Notes: generated from the letters alone by a model not told the origin. 64,000 bases of DNA from CBDFGK01 sp965247075 (GCA_965247075.1 CBDFGK010000003.1:1116001-1180000); one strand, 5' to 3'; counted from the stretch's first letter, positions 26,770 through 34,946 are shown. Program-made: numbers and translations.

Positions 26770-27764
26770 TGCGCGCGCGCCGGGAAATTGCAGAATTCAG
26801 TATGTCCTTTCTGGACGTGATCTGTTGTGGCTTCGGCGCCATTATTCTGCTGCTGCTGATCACCAAGACGGCACAACCTCAAATCATAGAAGCCTCGGCG
26901 GTGCATCTGGAGGGCCGCATTGCAGCACTTCAGAAACAGTTGTTTGAGCTGCGCGGCGACACCCACATTCTCAACCGGGATCTCAATGCCAAACACGAGC
27001 AATTGTCAGTGCACGAGGACCGCATCGCGATTTTGCGCAGCCGGCTGGCCAGCGTACAGTCCCAGCATGAAACCCTCAATGTGCAGGCCAACAGCAACGA
27101 TATTGTCACCAGCGAGCTATCCATCGCCCGGCAGCAACTCAGTGACGAGATGAAGCGGCTGCTGGGTACGCAGTACCACAGCAGGAACAATCTGATTGGC
27201 GGCATCCCGGTGGATAGCGAGTACATTATTTTCGTAATCGACACCTCTGGCTCCATGTTCTCTTATAGCTGGGATCGCGTGCTGCGGGAGTTTCAGGCTA
27301 CCCTGAAGATTTACCCGCAGGTCAAGGGCATCCAGGTCATGAACGATATGGGGGAGTACATGTTCTCGCACTATCGCGGCAAGTGGATTCCCGATACGCC
27401 GGGTCGCCGCAAGATTATTATTGGCCGCTTGAGAACCTGGAACCCGTTCAGTAACAGTTCACCGGTAGAGGGCATCACCGAGGCCATTCGCACCTTCTAT
27501 GCACCGGACAAGAAAATCAGTGTGTATGTGTTTGGGGATGAATTTACCGGCAACTCGATTCAGCAGGTAGTAGCAACCATAGACCGCATTAACCACGCCG
27601 ATGCCGCGGGCAAACGCCGGGTGCGTATCCACGCGGTGGGATTCCCAGTGCAGTTTACCCGCCAGGAGCATTTGCAGACTACCGGCATTCGTTTTGCTAC
27701 GCTGATGCGTGAATTGACGCATCGCAATGGAGGCACCTTTGTCGGGCTCAACGACTACCGCTAG
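26769..27764 (+). CDS. Membrane-anchored vWA protein, paralogue 2 (operon gene 10)
   Basis: 331 residues; its ATG shares one base with the previous stop (TGATG). N-terminus FSMSFLDVICCGFGAIILLL matches paralogue 1 nearly position for position, including the Asp before the membrane helix and the CGFGA motif. A coiled coil covers about residues 45-130. The vWA domain follows with MIDAS motif DTSGS (IIFVIDTSGSMF), and a VYVFGDEF segment. There is no signal peptidase site, so it should stay anchored with the vWA domain in the periplasm. The next gene starts 38 bases before its end. Confidence 0.75.
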   Translation: MRARREIAEFSMSFLDVICCGFGAIILLLLITKTAQPQIIEASAVHLEGRIAALQKQLFELRGDTHILNRDLNAKHEQLSVHEDRIAILRSRLASVQSQHETLNVQANSNDIVTSELSIARQQLSDEMKRLLGTQYHSRNNLIGGIPVDSEYIIFVIDTSGSMFSYSWDRVLREFQATLKIYPQVKGIQVMNDMGEYMFSHYRGKWIPDTPGRRKIIIGRLRTWNPFSNSSPVEGITEAIRTFYAPDKKISVYVFGDEFTGNSIQQVVATIDRINHADAAGKRRVRIHAVGFPVQFTRQEHLQTTGIRFATLMRELTHRNGGTFVGLNDYR

Positions 27765-28437
27765 ATGGCTGCTGCTTGGCGCCTCGCTGCTGCTGAGCGC
27801 CTGCGCCAACGAAGTTGTGGTAACAGGCAATTTCCCCACGCCAGTGCTGGAAAAATTGCCCTATACGATTGGTGTTTACTTTGACCCGGAATTTCGTAGT
27901 CACGAATTTTTCGACGAAGCCACCACCCGTGAAGAATCCGACTGGCTGGTCAGTACCGGCGCCGCCCAGGTGGACATGTACAGCACCTTGTTGCCAGGCA
28001 TGTTCGAGAAAGTGGTTATGCTCAATGAACTGCCGCGCCGCGAGCGGGTGGAAGCGGCAGGAGATGAAGGCATAGACGCGGTGCTGGTCCCCCACGTGGC
28101 CGAGTTGCAGTATTCGATACCCTCTCACACCAAGCTGAATGTCTTCGAGATTTGGATGCGTTATCGCTACGAGTTGTACTCACCGGACGGCGAATTGTTG
28201 GCCGACTGGACCATGACCTCCTACGGCAAAACACCCACGGCGTTCATGCAGAGCGCGGCGGCGGCGGTAAACCTCGCTGCCGTCATGGCACTGCGTGACG
28301 CCGGAGCAAATTTCGCCCTCAAGTTCACCGGTGTACCCGAGGTCAAAATATGGATGGAGTCATTACCAGGACCTGCCATGGACGCCGCTGACACCGCCGC
28401 TGCGCAAGTTCCTGATTTTGAGGAGGACAGCCCGTGA
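27727..28437 (+). CDS. Lipoprotein, GNA1162/CsgG-fold-like (operon gene 11)
   Basis: 236 residues from an ATG inside the previous gene. Lipoprotein signal with WLLLGASLLLSAC as hydrophobic core and lipobox. The mature part (LPYTIGVYFDPEFRSHEF, DAVLVPHVAELQY, YRYELYSPDGELLADWTM, AAVNLAAVMALRDAG) alternates strands and helices in a way that resembles small periplasmic alpha-beta lipoproteins of the CsgG/GNA1162 kind, by pattern only. The C-terminal 30 residues are acidic and look disordered. Together with genes 2, 3, 12 and 13 it gives this operon five lipoproteins. Confidence 0.65.
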   Translation: MEAPLSGSTTTARWLLLGASLLLSACANEVVVTGNFPTPVLEKLPYTIGVYFDPEFRSHEFFDEATTREESDWLVSTGAAQVDMYSTLLPGMFEKVVMLNELPRRERVEAAGDEGIDAVLVPHVAELQYSIPSHTKLNVFEIWMRYRYELYSPDGELLADWTMTSYGKTPTAFMQSAAAAVNLAAVMALRDAGANFALKFTGVPEVKIWMESLPGPAMDAADTAAAQVPDFEEDSP

Positions 28438-29093
28438 TCAAGTACCCTGGCGTGGTCGGACTAAGCCTGCTGGCGCTGCACGGTTGTGTCACCTCCAGCG
28501 TAGATGAAATGGTTTTCCAGAAACCACCGGGGGAACTGGGCGATGCCTCGGTGGTGATTTTGGGTCGTCGCCATGCCAGTGATTACGAAACAGAACCGGG
28601 CTTTATCGAGTGTGTAGGCGACCACATCAAGTCTGGCGACAAGTCCCTGCATATCATGTCTGAGCTGGAGTTCATAAACGCGATTTACCCCTGGTTTGAA
28701 CCCAGGACCGCACCGCTGCGCCCGCTGGACATCGAGCGATTGATGCAAGTGAAGCCGGTAAGGGACAAATTGATTGAGCTCAAGACCGAATACATGGTGT
28801 GGATTGATGGCAAGACGATACGCACCGAGGGATCCGGTTCCATGACTTGTGGCATTGGTCCCGGCGGTGCCGCCTGCTTTGGTTTTGGCACCTGGGGCAA
28901 CGACAGCAATTATGAAGCCGTGATCTGGGATGTCACCGACCGTCAAGAAGTAGGCCGCATAAACACCACTGCCAGCGGCCAGTCTTACATGCCGGCAGTA
29001 GTCATTCCCATTCCAATTATCGCCCCGGTTCAGGACACTGCCTGCGATGGGCTGGGGGAACGGTTGCTGGAGTTTCTCAGCACCAAGTACTAA
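28434..29093 (+). CDS. Lipoprotein of unknown family (operon gene 12)
   Basis: 219 residues from a GTG that overlaps the previous stop by four bases; GAGGAGG lies about ten bases upstream. The short signal ends in LLALHGC, a usable lipobox. The mature region has strand-rich parts (ASVVILGRRHASDY, EYMVWIDGKTIRTEGSGS, YEAVIWDVTDRQEVGRINTT) and a Gly-rich loop with two Cys (MTCGIGPGGAACFGFG) that could form a disulfide. The segment before the end has a further Cys. I do not recognise the family. Confidence 0.6.
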   Translation: MIKYPGVVGLSLLALHGCVTSSVDEMVFQKPPGELGDASVVILGRRHASDYETEPGFIECVGDHIKSGDKSLHIMSELEFINAIYPWFEPRTAPLRPLDIERLMQVKPVRDKLIELKTEYMVWIDGKTIRTEGSGSMTCGIGPGGAACFGFGTWGNDSNYEAVIWDVTDRQEVGRINTTASGQSYMPAVVIPIPIIAPVQDTACDGLGERLLEFLSTKY

Positions 29094-29118
29094 TCGAACA
29101 GTTAGCCGGAGCCTTGCA

Positions 29119-30600
29119 ATGACAAACAAGCCAACAGCAGTATCGACAGCCCAGCCTCTGTTGGCGGCGCTGGCATTTTTGGTGACAGCACTGCTGGCAA
29201 GTGGCTGTGCTACCAACCCCGCCACCGGTGGCATAGATATCGTGCTGATGTCCGAGTACGAGGAAATCAAGACCGGCCGCGCAATGCACGAGAAAATGAT
29301 TGATGACGGCGTGGCCTACCGGGATAAAAAAGTACAGGCCTATGTCAATCGCATTGGCCAGCGGCTGGCCCAAGCCAGCGACAGGCCCGACCTTGTCTAT
29401 ACCTTCACCGTAGTTGATAACCATGCCATCAACGCCTTCGCACTGCCCGGCGGCTACATCTACATAAACCGTGGCCTCATGATCTATATGGACAGCGAAG
29501 CCGAACTGGCGGCGGTACTGGCGCACGAAATTGGTCACGTCACGGCACGCCATGCGGTGCGCCACAAGACGGCGGCCGTCACCAACCGGGCTGTGGCGCA
29601 AATCGCCTATGTATTCACCGGCAGTGCCGACCTGGCGAATGCTGCAAACATCTACGGCACCAGCCTGGTGCGGGGCTATGGTCGCGACCTCGAACTGGAA
29701 GCCGACAGCGAGGGTGCGGCCTACCTGCGCAATGCGGGCTATGATCCCGATGCCCTGCTGGAAGTAATTGGCGTACTCAAGAATCAGGAGCAGTACAACC
29801 GGGTCAAGGCGGAGTCCTCCGGCAAGAAAGTCCAGTCGTATCACGGCCTGTTTGCCACCCACCCACGCAACGACCGGCGCCTGCAACAGGTGATCCAGGC
29901 CGCCAGTGAGCTTGAGCCGGGCCAGCCCCAGCCCATTGACCCGGTTGAGTTTCGCAACATGATGGACGGGCTGGCCTACGGCAAGAGCAGCACTACCGCA
30001 CAGCATCAGGAAGACCGCTTCTACCACAACAAGCTGAGTTTTACCTTTGCACACCCCGACGACTGGACCGTAGCGCGGGACAGCAAGGCGGTCGTGGCAC
30101 AGCCTGAAGATAAGCAAGCCGCGCTGACCATTACTATTGCGCGCAATGACAAAACCAGGACTGCCCGCGAATTTCTCGACCGGAAACTGGACGCGCCCAG
30201 GTTATTTCAATCGACGGCGCTGAGCCAGTCTGGCCTGCAGGGACATACGGGAGTCACCCCCGCCGCTGATGGCAAAAATTCGCGCCGGCTGGCGCTTATC
30301 TACCACCGCAGACTGGCCTACCTGTTTGAAGGTACGGTGCAAGACCAGAACAATTTCGCGCAGCAAGACGCACACTTCCTGGCGATGATCGAAAGCTTTA
30401 GAGGCATGAAGAGAAGTGAACGGGAAGGCAAAAAACAGCAAACCATCGGCTGGATACAAGCCGGCGGCAACACTACCTATGCCGGCTTGGCCCGCGGCAT
30501 CAGGATTCGCGACGCCGAGAACCAGCTACGGCTGATGAATGGCCACTATCCGTCCGGTGAACCGCGCGCCGGAGACTGGATCAAGATCATCAAACAATAA
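29119..30600 (+). CDS. M48-family metalloprotease lipoprotein (operon gene 13)
   Basis: About 493 residues using the ATG at 29119, which places the lipoprotein signal (LLAALAFLVTALLASGC) at the N-terminus; an in-frame ATG at 29047 would not. The M48 domain includes FALPGGYIYINRGL, the zinc-binding HEIGH motif (ELAAVLAHEIGHVTARHAVR) and ELEADSEGAAYLRNAGYDP with the third ligand Glu, then FATHPRNDRRLQ. This is the BepA/YcaL/LoiP-like periplasmic type. A C-terminal extension of about 190 residues ends in a small domain (TIGWIQAGGNTTYAGLARG to GDWIKII). It probably cleaves or quality-controls envelope proteins. It is 25 bases from gene 12, so likely cotranscribed, but could be promoted separately. 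Confidence 0.85.
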   Translation: MTNKPTAVSTAQPLLAALAFLVTALLASGCATNPATGGIDIVLMSEYEEIKTGRAMHEKMIDDGVAYRDKKVQAYVNRIGQRLAQASDRPDLVYTFTVVDNHAINAFALPGGYIYINRGLMIYMDSEAELAAVLAHEIGHVTARHAVRHKTAAVTNRAVAQIAYVFTGSADLANAANIYGTSLVRGYGRDLELEADSEGAAYLRNAGYDPDALLEVIGVLKNQEQYNRVKAESSGKKVQSYHGLFATHPRNDRRLQQVIQAASELEPGQPQPIDPVEFRNMMDGLAYGKSSTTAQHQEDRFYHNKLSFTFAHPDDWTVARDSKAVVAQPEDKQAALTITIARNDKTRTAREFLDRKLDAPRLFQSTALSQSGLQGHTGVTPAADGKNSRRLALIYHRRLAYLFEGTVQDQNNFAQQDAHFLAMIESFRGMKRSEREGKKQQTIGWIQAGGNTTYAGLARGIRIRDAENQLRLMNGHYPSGEPRAGDWIKIIKQ

Positions 30601-30701
30601 TCTGTACCGGCACCCAGAGCGGCACTACCACCGCGTGCGTAGTGAGGCTACGGGTCATGCCAGGATACGGCCCAAGCTGAGAAATCCAAACCAAGAACAG
30701 A

Positions 30702-31122
30702 CTACCCACACTGACTGACGCGGGCCTGACGCTGGAAAACCGTGTCGCCACACTGACCTTCCAGCGCGATGACGTGCGCAACGCGCTCACTGGCACCGCC
30801 CTCATTGAGGACATCGTCCAGACCGCCGCCTGGGCCAATTTTAACCGCAGGGTATCCGCACTGATTATCACCGGCGACGGTACAGCCTTTTCATCCGGTG
30901 GCAACGTCATGGAAATGCGCGAAAAAGTCGGCTTGTTCGGCGGCAATCCGGCGGAACTACAGGAACAATACCGACCGGGAATCCAGCGCATTCCCCTGGC
31001 CATGCAGTCACTGGAAGTTCCCACCATTGGCGCCATCAGCCACCATATGGATGATCACGGCGCGGCGGTTAACGCCTTCCTGGACAAGCGCACGCCGGAG
31101 TTCAAGGGCGACCAGGCGAGAG
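30702..31122 (+). pseudogene. Enoyl-CoA hydratase/isomerase (crotonase) with large in-frame deletion
   Basis: The frame reads YPHLTDAGLTLENRVATLT, NALTGTALIEDIVQTA, VSALIITGDGTAFSSGGNV and QSLEVPTIGAI, typical for the first 110 residues of a crotonase. It then jumps directly to DDHGAAVNAFLDKRTPEFKG, the family's C-terminus. The roughly 130-150 residues between them, with one half of the active site, are missing. There is no ATG before the conserved start; RTDYPHL suggests the original ATG was lost too. The frame then runs on into a palindromic repeat. Confidence 0.75.
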
Positions 31123-31125
31123 CCG

Positions 31126-31195
31126 GGGTCAGAGTAAAAACTCCCTCTGGCTGCTGGATTGCAGAAAGTTCTCTGCGGAGTTTTTACTCTGACCC
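31126..31195. repeat. Perfect 19-bp inverted repeat (REP/MITE-like hairpin)
   Basis: Arms at 31126-31144 (GGGTCAGAGTAAAAACTCC) and 31177-31195 are perfectly complementary, with 32 bases between. It directly follows the crotonase remnant and directly precedes the IS6-type remnant. A shorter related stretch, ACTCTGACCCC, sits beside the solo IS end near 33756-33766. It may be an extragenic palindrome or the end of a small non-autonomous element. Confidence 0.75.
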
Positions 31196-31632
31196 TGAGC
31201 TATCCCCACAAAAGTACTGCACATAGTAACGCCTCCGTGTAGAGGCGTATTGGTTTTTGTGTTTTGTTGATACAACTGGCCGGCAGTTTTAGATGAGAGG
31301 TAAGTTGCCGGCCCGTTGCAGCGTTGTTCGATGCTCCCAGGCGATCCCCAGTCCGAACGAATCACTCCTGGTATCACGACAGTTCTCCTCGATCTGCATG
31401 CGTGGAGTGGTTCAATAGATGTGACCAACCCGTTTCTTGTTTTTACGAAAGGCCTTCTCAATGCGAGGTGCGTAATGCACAACCCAGCGCTGAATAGTGC
31501 TGTGACCACAAGGTAGCCGCGTTCCTGCATTAGCTCTTCCAGGTCGCGATAGCTCAACGAATAGGCCAGGTACCAGCGAACACATTGTAAAATTATATCT
31601 TGCTGGTGGTGACGGCCTTTAAAGCTGATCAT
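31195..31632 (-). pseudogene. IS6-family transposase remnant
   Basis: The reverse strand encodes KGRHHQQDIILQCVRWYLAY and LSYRDLEELMQERG, the IS6-family N-terminus. A one-base frameshift follows, then HSTIQRWVVHYAPRIEKAFR and KNKKRVGHIY and a stop. The DDE core is gone. The left end carries a 39-bp sequence (31195-31233) that occurs again, inverted, at 33716-33754, so it is probably the element's terminus. A GGCCGGCA/TGCCGGCC stem lies at about 31279-31315. Inactive remnant. Confidence 0.75.
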
Positions 31633-31917
31633 TTATCATCCTATAACTGGGCGTCAGGATAACCGAGTATAGTTCGGCACGCCGAGTGGACCAACTTTGC
31701 GACAGAGCCGTGGCTTACTGCTCACTTGGCAGTACGTCAATCTGCAGGGAGAGTATGATTTTAGGCGCGTCGCAGCCAACGATGATTCATTTGACATGAG
31801 GCAGATTCTGGCGATTTGAAAACGGCGGCTCTTCTCCGCTTCTATGAGTGAAAAAGGATGCCGATGCGCAGCTTACTGAAGATCGACCCGTCATCCTGGA
31901 TGCGGAGGACGCGCCTA
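31633..31917. other. Gap between the IS6 remnant and the symporter gene
   Basis: No complete gene. A short + strand frame ending at 31933 reads DADAQLTEDRPVILDAEDAP, acidic and protein-like, and may be the tail of a lost gene; I cannot name it. No clear terminator for the leftward symporter gene was seen. Confidence 0.3.
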
Positions 31918-33282
31918 TTATTGAGTTGCTGTAGGTTCTTCGTCCTCGGCAGCACTATCCGGGAAAGAGGGACGATTGGGATCGCCGTCTGTCTCCAGCG
32001 TATCGGGGGTCATTACATCGGCATCCCAATCATCAAAGACAGTCTTGTCCACCTGACCTTCCAGTTGGGCAACAATCAGTGAGACGGTGGCATCACCGGT
32101 AACATTGACGGCGGTGCGCACCATATCGAGCAGACGGTCCACACCAATAATCAGGGCGATGCCCTCGACCGGCAAACCGACTTGCTCCAATACCAGGGCC
32201 AGGGTAATCAGGCCAACACCCGGGACCGCCGCGGTGCCTACCGAAGCCATGGTGGCTGTGAGCACCACCGCCGCCAGATCACCGATGGACAAATCCACGC
32301 CGAACACCTGGGCAATGAAGACCGTGGCCACCCCCTGCATGATGGCGGTGCCATCCATATTGATAGTAGCGCCGAGTGGAACCGTAAAGCCGGCGACGGT
32401 AGACCTTACGCCGAGACGTTTTTCCACCGTTCGCATGGTAACAGGTATGGTGGCGGCAGAACTGGCGGTACTGAAAGCAAATGCCCAGACTGAGCGCATT
32501 TTGTACATCAGCACCGAGGGCGGCAAACCCGCCAGGGCTTTGAGCAACAGGCTGTAGACCACCAGCCCGTGAAAGATCAGTACAGCGAGGACAGTGAGGA
32601 AGTACTTGGCAAGATCGACAATGGCACCGACACCCAGTTGAGAGAACAGTTTGGCCAGCAGTGCGAATACGCCGTAGGGCGCGAGCAACATCAACATCGC
32701 CACAATTTTCATGATCACGACTTCGAAATCACGGAAGAAGGCAACCACGCGTTCACCCGGCTCACCGGCCCGGGTAATGGCGAAGCCCAGCAACAAAGCG
32801 AAAACAATCACCTGTAGCATCTTGCTCTCAGCCATGGCGCGAACCGGGTTGGAGGGCACCATATTGACCAGTACGTCGCCCAGCGGGGGTGCCTCCCTGG
32901 CCATAAAATTAGCGTCTCCGGTCATTTCAATGCCCAGGCCCGGGCCAATGGCAATCGCCACAGCGAGGGCGACGGACACGGCAATGGCGGTAGTGAGGAG
33001 ATAAAAACCGAGGGTGCGGACGGCGATGCGGCCCATACGGGCGTTATCACCGAGCGACGCAGCACCACAAATCAACGAAACAAACACCAGCGGCACCACC
33101 AGCATTTTGAGGGAGGCCACAAAAATTCGACCTATGACATCGAACAAACCGCCGACAAGGTAGTCATTTACAAAGGTTTGCGCACTTTCAGGCAACCATC
33201 CCTGCACCGACAGGAGGTTGAGGATGGAACCAAGCACGATCCCTGCAACCATTGCGATCAGAATGCGGGTGGTCAGGGTCAT
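31918..33282 (-). CDS. Dicarboxylate/amino acid:cation symporter (DAACS, GltP/DctA type)
   Basis: 454 residues, the family's usual length. It couples uptake of glutamate, aspartate or C4-dicarboxylates to Na+ or H+ across the inner membrane. Family landmarks: LKMLVVPLVFVSLICG in helix 3, the Ser-rich hairpin FAFSTASSAATIPVTM (HP1), VPLGATINMDGTAIMQG (the NMDGT motif of TM7) and GTAAVPGVGLITLALVLEQVG (HP2), then IGVDRLLDMVRTAVNVTGD (TM8 with the substrate-binding Asp and Asn). The acidic C-terminal tail (DTLETDGDPNRPSFPDSAAE) is typical of marine members. It is a single-gene unit read leftward. Substrate cannot be fixed from sequence alone. Confidence 0.9.
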   Translation of the reverse strand: MTLTTRILIAMVAGIVLGSILNLLSVQGWLPESAQTFVNDYLVGGLFDVIGRIFVASLKMLVVPLVFVSLICGAASLGDNARMGRIAVRTLGFYLLTTAIAVSVALAVAIAIGPGLGIEMTGDANFMAREAPPLGDVLVNMVPSNPVRAMAESKMLQVIVFALLLGFAITRAGEPGERVVAFFRDFEVVIMKIVAMLMLLAPYGVFALLAKLFSQLGVGAIVDLAKYFLTVLAVLIFHGLVVYSLLLKALAGLPPSVLMYKMRSVWAFAFSTASSAATIPVTMRTVEKRLGVRSTVAGFTVPLGATINMDGTAIMQGVATVFIAQVFGVDLSIGDLAAVVLTATMASVGTAAVPGVGLITLALVLEQVGLPVEGIALIIGVDRLLDMVRTAVNVTGDATVSLIVAQLEGQVDKTVFDDWDADVMTPDTLETDGDPNRPSFPDSAAEDEEPTATQ

Positions 33283-33361
33283 GTTGTTGTCCTGTTCATT
33301 ATTGGCTAACTGCGATCATAATCGCGTACTCTAACCCAGTCCTGAGACGGGGTAAATGGAA

Positions 33362-33625
33362 TTAATACTCCACCTTCCCAGACGGGCAGGGGCCGGCAAT
33401 GTAGCCCACCACCGCCGGATTCGCGCAGGCTTTGCAGGCATTGGAATACTGTTTGCGTTGTTTTTTATCCAGCAGGGCACAGACCGGGGCGTACTCGAGT
33501 GTACACACCTGTGGCCGGGGATCAGCACACTGCCGGTGTAACTCCGCCCCAATGGGCCGCGAGTTGTGGTAACCGGCACAACCGGCCAACATCGACAGCA
33601 ACAGCGGCAGTATTAATCTGGCCAT
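33362..33625 (-). CDS. Kazal-like protease-inhibitor lipoprotein
   Basis: 87 residues. Lipoprotein signal with ILPLLLSMLAGC. The mature part holds six Cys in a Kazal-like order: CADPRPQVCTLEYAPVCA, then YSNACKACANPAVVGYIAG and a final PCP. Kazal domains inhibit serine proteases by a loop near the second Cys; bacterial lipoprotein forms are common but little studied. Which protease it would act on is unknown. It lies alone between the symporter and the phosphatase genes and is read leftward. Confidence 0.7.
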   Translation of the reverse strand: MARLILPLLLSMLAGCAGYHNSRPIGAELHRQCADPRPQVCTLEYAPVCALLDKKQRKQYSNACKACANPAVVGYIAGPCPSGKVEY

Positions 33626-33715
33626 CTGACTTCCCCCTTGTAGATAATCATTACTGGGCCCGGCGCATCATCTGCGCGGCGATATCAAGCGCCGCTTCAA
33701 AATTCTCAACTCCGA

Positions 33716-33754
33716 GGCGTTACTATGTGCAGTACTTTTGTGGGGATAGCTCAG
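33716..33754. repeat. Solo copy of the IS6-remnant end
   Basis: This 39-bp stretch is the exact reverse complement of 31195-31233, the end of the IS6-type remnant 2.5 kb away. No transposase sequence lies beside it. The two copies are inverted with the symporter and Kazal genes between them, so the segment could once have been the cargo of, or flipped by, paired elements. Confidence 0.8.
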
Positions 33755-33771
33755 ACTCTGACCCCGGAAAT

Positions 33772-34269
33772 TCAAAGTTCCCGCGGCAGTATACGCGTGT
33801 ACAGCCGGCCGCGGCCCGCATCCAGTTCTGCCCAATCCTTAACCGCCAGTTCCAGATGGACAAAACCAGCGGTGGGCAAATTCGCCAGCACCGTCTCGCC
33901 ACAGATCCAGTTAACCAGGTCGGTCATTGCAGGATTATGCCCCAGCAGGAACAGGCTCGTCTCACCTGAATCCTGTTGCAGGAGGTACTGAACCAGATCA
34001 GCGGCAGAAAAGGTATACAGAGCTTCTTCCGTGCGGTGCTGAAAATCTCCCAGCTCCGGCCAGCCATCCTGGAGCCCCCCCAGGGTCAACTGGGCCCGCC
34101 GCGCCGGGCTGACCCGCATCATCATGGGCGGCATATAATCTGCCAGCGCCCGACCCATGCGCGGCGCGTTGCGACGACCACGATTGTTCAGACCGCGCTC
34201 GCGATCACTGATAGCGGCGTCATTCCAGGAAGATTTGGCGTGGCGCAACAAGTACAGGGTTTTACTCAC
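33772..34269 (-). CDS. sixA: SixA-like histidine phosphatase
   Basis: About 165 residues using the GTG at 34269, which places the catalytic motif at the N-terminus as in the family: VSKTLYLLRHAKSSW (RHAKS holds the phospho-accepting His). Upstream codons to 34362 read through basic sequence unlike the family. Further landmarks: LNNRGRRNAPRMGRAL, a RVSPARRAQLTL segment and FLLGHNPAMTDLVNWI with the second active-site His. SixA in E. coli removes phosphate from phosphohistidine of PTS-related proteins; here the target is unknown. The gene is read leftward and divergent from nuoA, about 280 bases away. Confidence 0.8.
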   Translation of the reverse strand: MSKTLYLLRHAKSSWNDAAISDRERGLNNRGRRNAPRMGRALADYMPPMMMRVSPARRAQLTLGGLQDGWPELGDFQHRTEEALYTFSAADLVQYLLQQDSGETSLFLLGHNPAMTDLVNWICGETVLANLPTAGFVHLELAVKDWAELDAGRGRLYTRILPREL

Positions 34270-34470
34270 TCCCTGCGCTCCCACCGCCACTGCAGGAGCC
34301 ACTCGCGCTCGCTGACAATGGTGTGTTTCAATTTCATCACTATGCCTCGCAGTGAGCCTCAAACACCAGTTTAGACCATGCGCAGCATAATCCTGAAGCG
34401 ATCATTTTTTAACCACGGTTGCGTTTGCCATATTTCAGGTTTAGAGTTTTGACTGTTGTAGTAGAAGTGG

Positions 34471-34497
34471 TACCCAGGTCGATTTTCTTACCCAGGT
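34471..34497 (+). repeat. Two TACCCAGGT direct repeats upstream of nuoA
   Basis: TACCCAGGT occurs at 34471-34479 and 34489-34497, an 18-bp period, about 50 bases before the nuoA start. A TTGACT lies at 34449-34454 but no good -10 follows at 17 bases. Paired direct repeats here could bind a regulator of the nuo operon. Confidence 0.35.
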
Positions 34498-34547
34498 GTT
34501 GTTGTTGATGGGCAAGTGACCTCCATAACAAAAAAGAGCTGTTTGGA

Positions 34548-34946
34548 GTGAGTGTGCAGGGAACGGAGTTGCTACCTTTTATCGTCTATGCCGGCGCGGT
34601 AGTCCTTTTGGTATTAACCATGTTGGGGCTGTCATGGGTGCTGGGACAAAGACGCGCCAACAAGGCCACCAATACGCCCTATGAATCGGGCATTGTCGCG
34701 GTAGGCACATCACAGATACAAATGTCGGTCGAATTCTACTTGATCGCCATCTTCTTCGTTATTTTCGATCTTGAAACCGTTTTCATATTCGCCTGGGCCA
34801 TCGCATTCTTTGAGCTGGGTTGGCAGGGTTATGCCGCCATCATGGTATTCATCGCCATCCTCACTATTGCCTTGATCTACGAGTGGCGCTCCGGCGCATT
34901 GGAGTGGGGCGTCAAAACCCGGGTTGGCCTGGAAGGAGAGCAGTGA
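34548..34946 (+). CDS. nuoA: NADH:quinone oxidoreductase subunit A
   Basis: 132 residues with three membrane helices (FIVYAGAVVLLVLTMLGLSW, FYLIAIFFVIFDLETVFIF, GYAAIMVFIAILTIALIYEW). The loop NTPYESGIVAVG and FDLETVF are the family's conserved parts; the acidic FDLE residues lie near the quinone and proton path. It begins at a GTG; a second GTG two codons on (34554) has a better-spaced GGAG. First gene of the 13-gene complex I operon, overlapping nuoB by one base (TGATG). Confidence 0.95.
   Translation: MSVQGTELLPFIVYAGAVVLLVLTMLGLSWVLGQRRANKATNTPYESGIVAVGTSQIQMSVEFYLIAIFFVIFDLETVFIFAWAIAFFELGWQGYAAIMVFIAILTIALIYEWRSGALEWGVKTRVGLEGEQ

Noticed and set aside
16191..30600. Operon as a Bacteroides aerotolerance (Bat) or Zorya system
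   Set aside because: No MoxR ATPase, no DUF58 protein and no OmpA/MotB partner; vWA and channel architecture differ.
30600..30700. Intrinsic terminator after the M48 gene
   Set aside because: Some inverted bases but no stable stem followed by a T-run.
31858..32082. 74-residue plus-strand frame
   Set aside because: It runs into the antisense of the symporter C-terminus; only its shifted neighbour frame looks protein-like and too short to call.
34449..34476. Sigma-70 promoter for nuoA with TTGACT as -35
   Set aside because: No acceptable -10 box at 16-18 bases.
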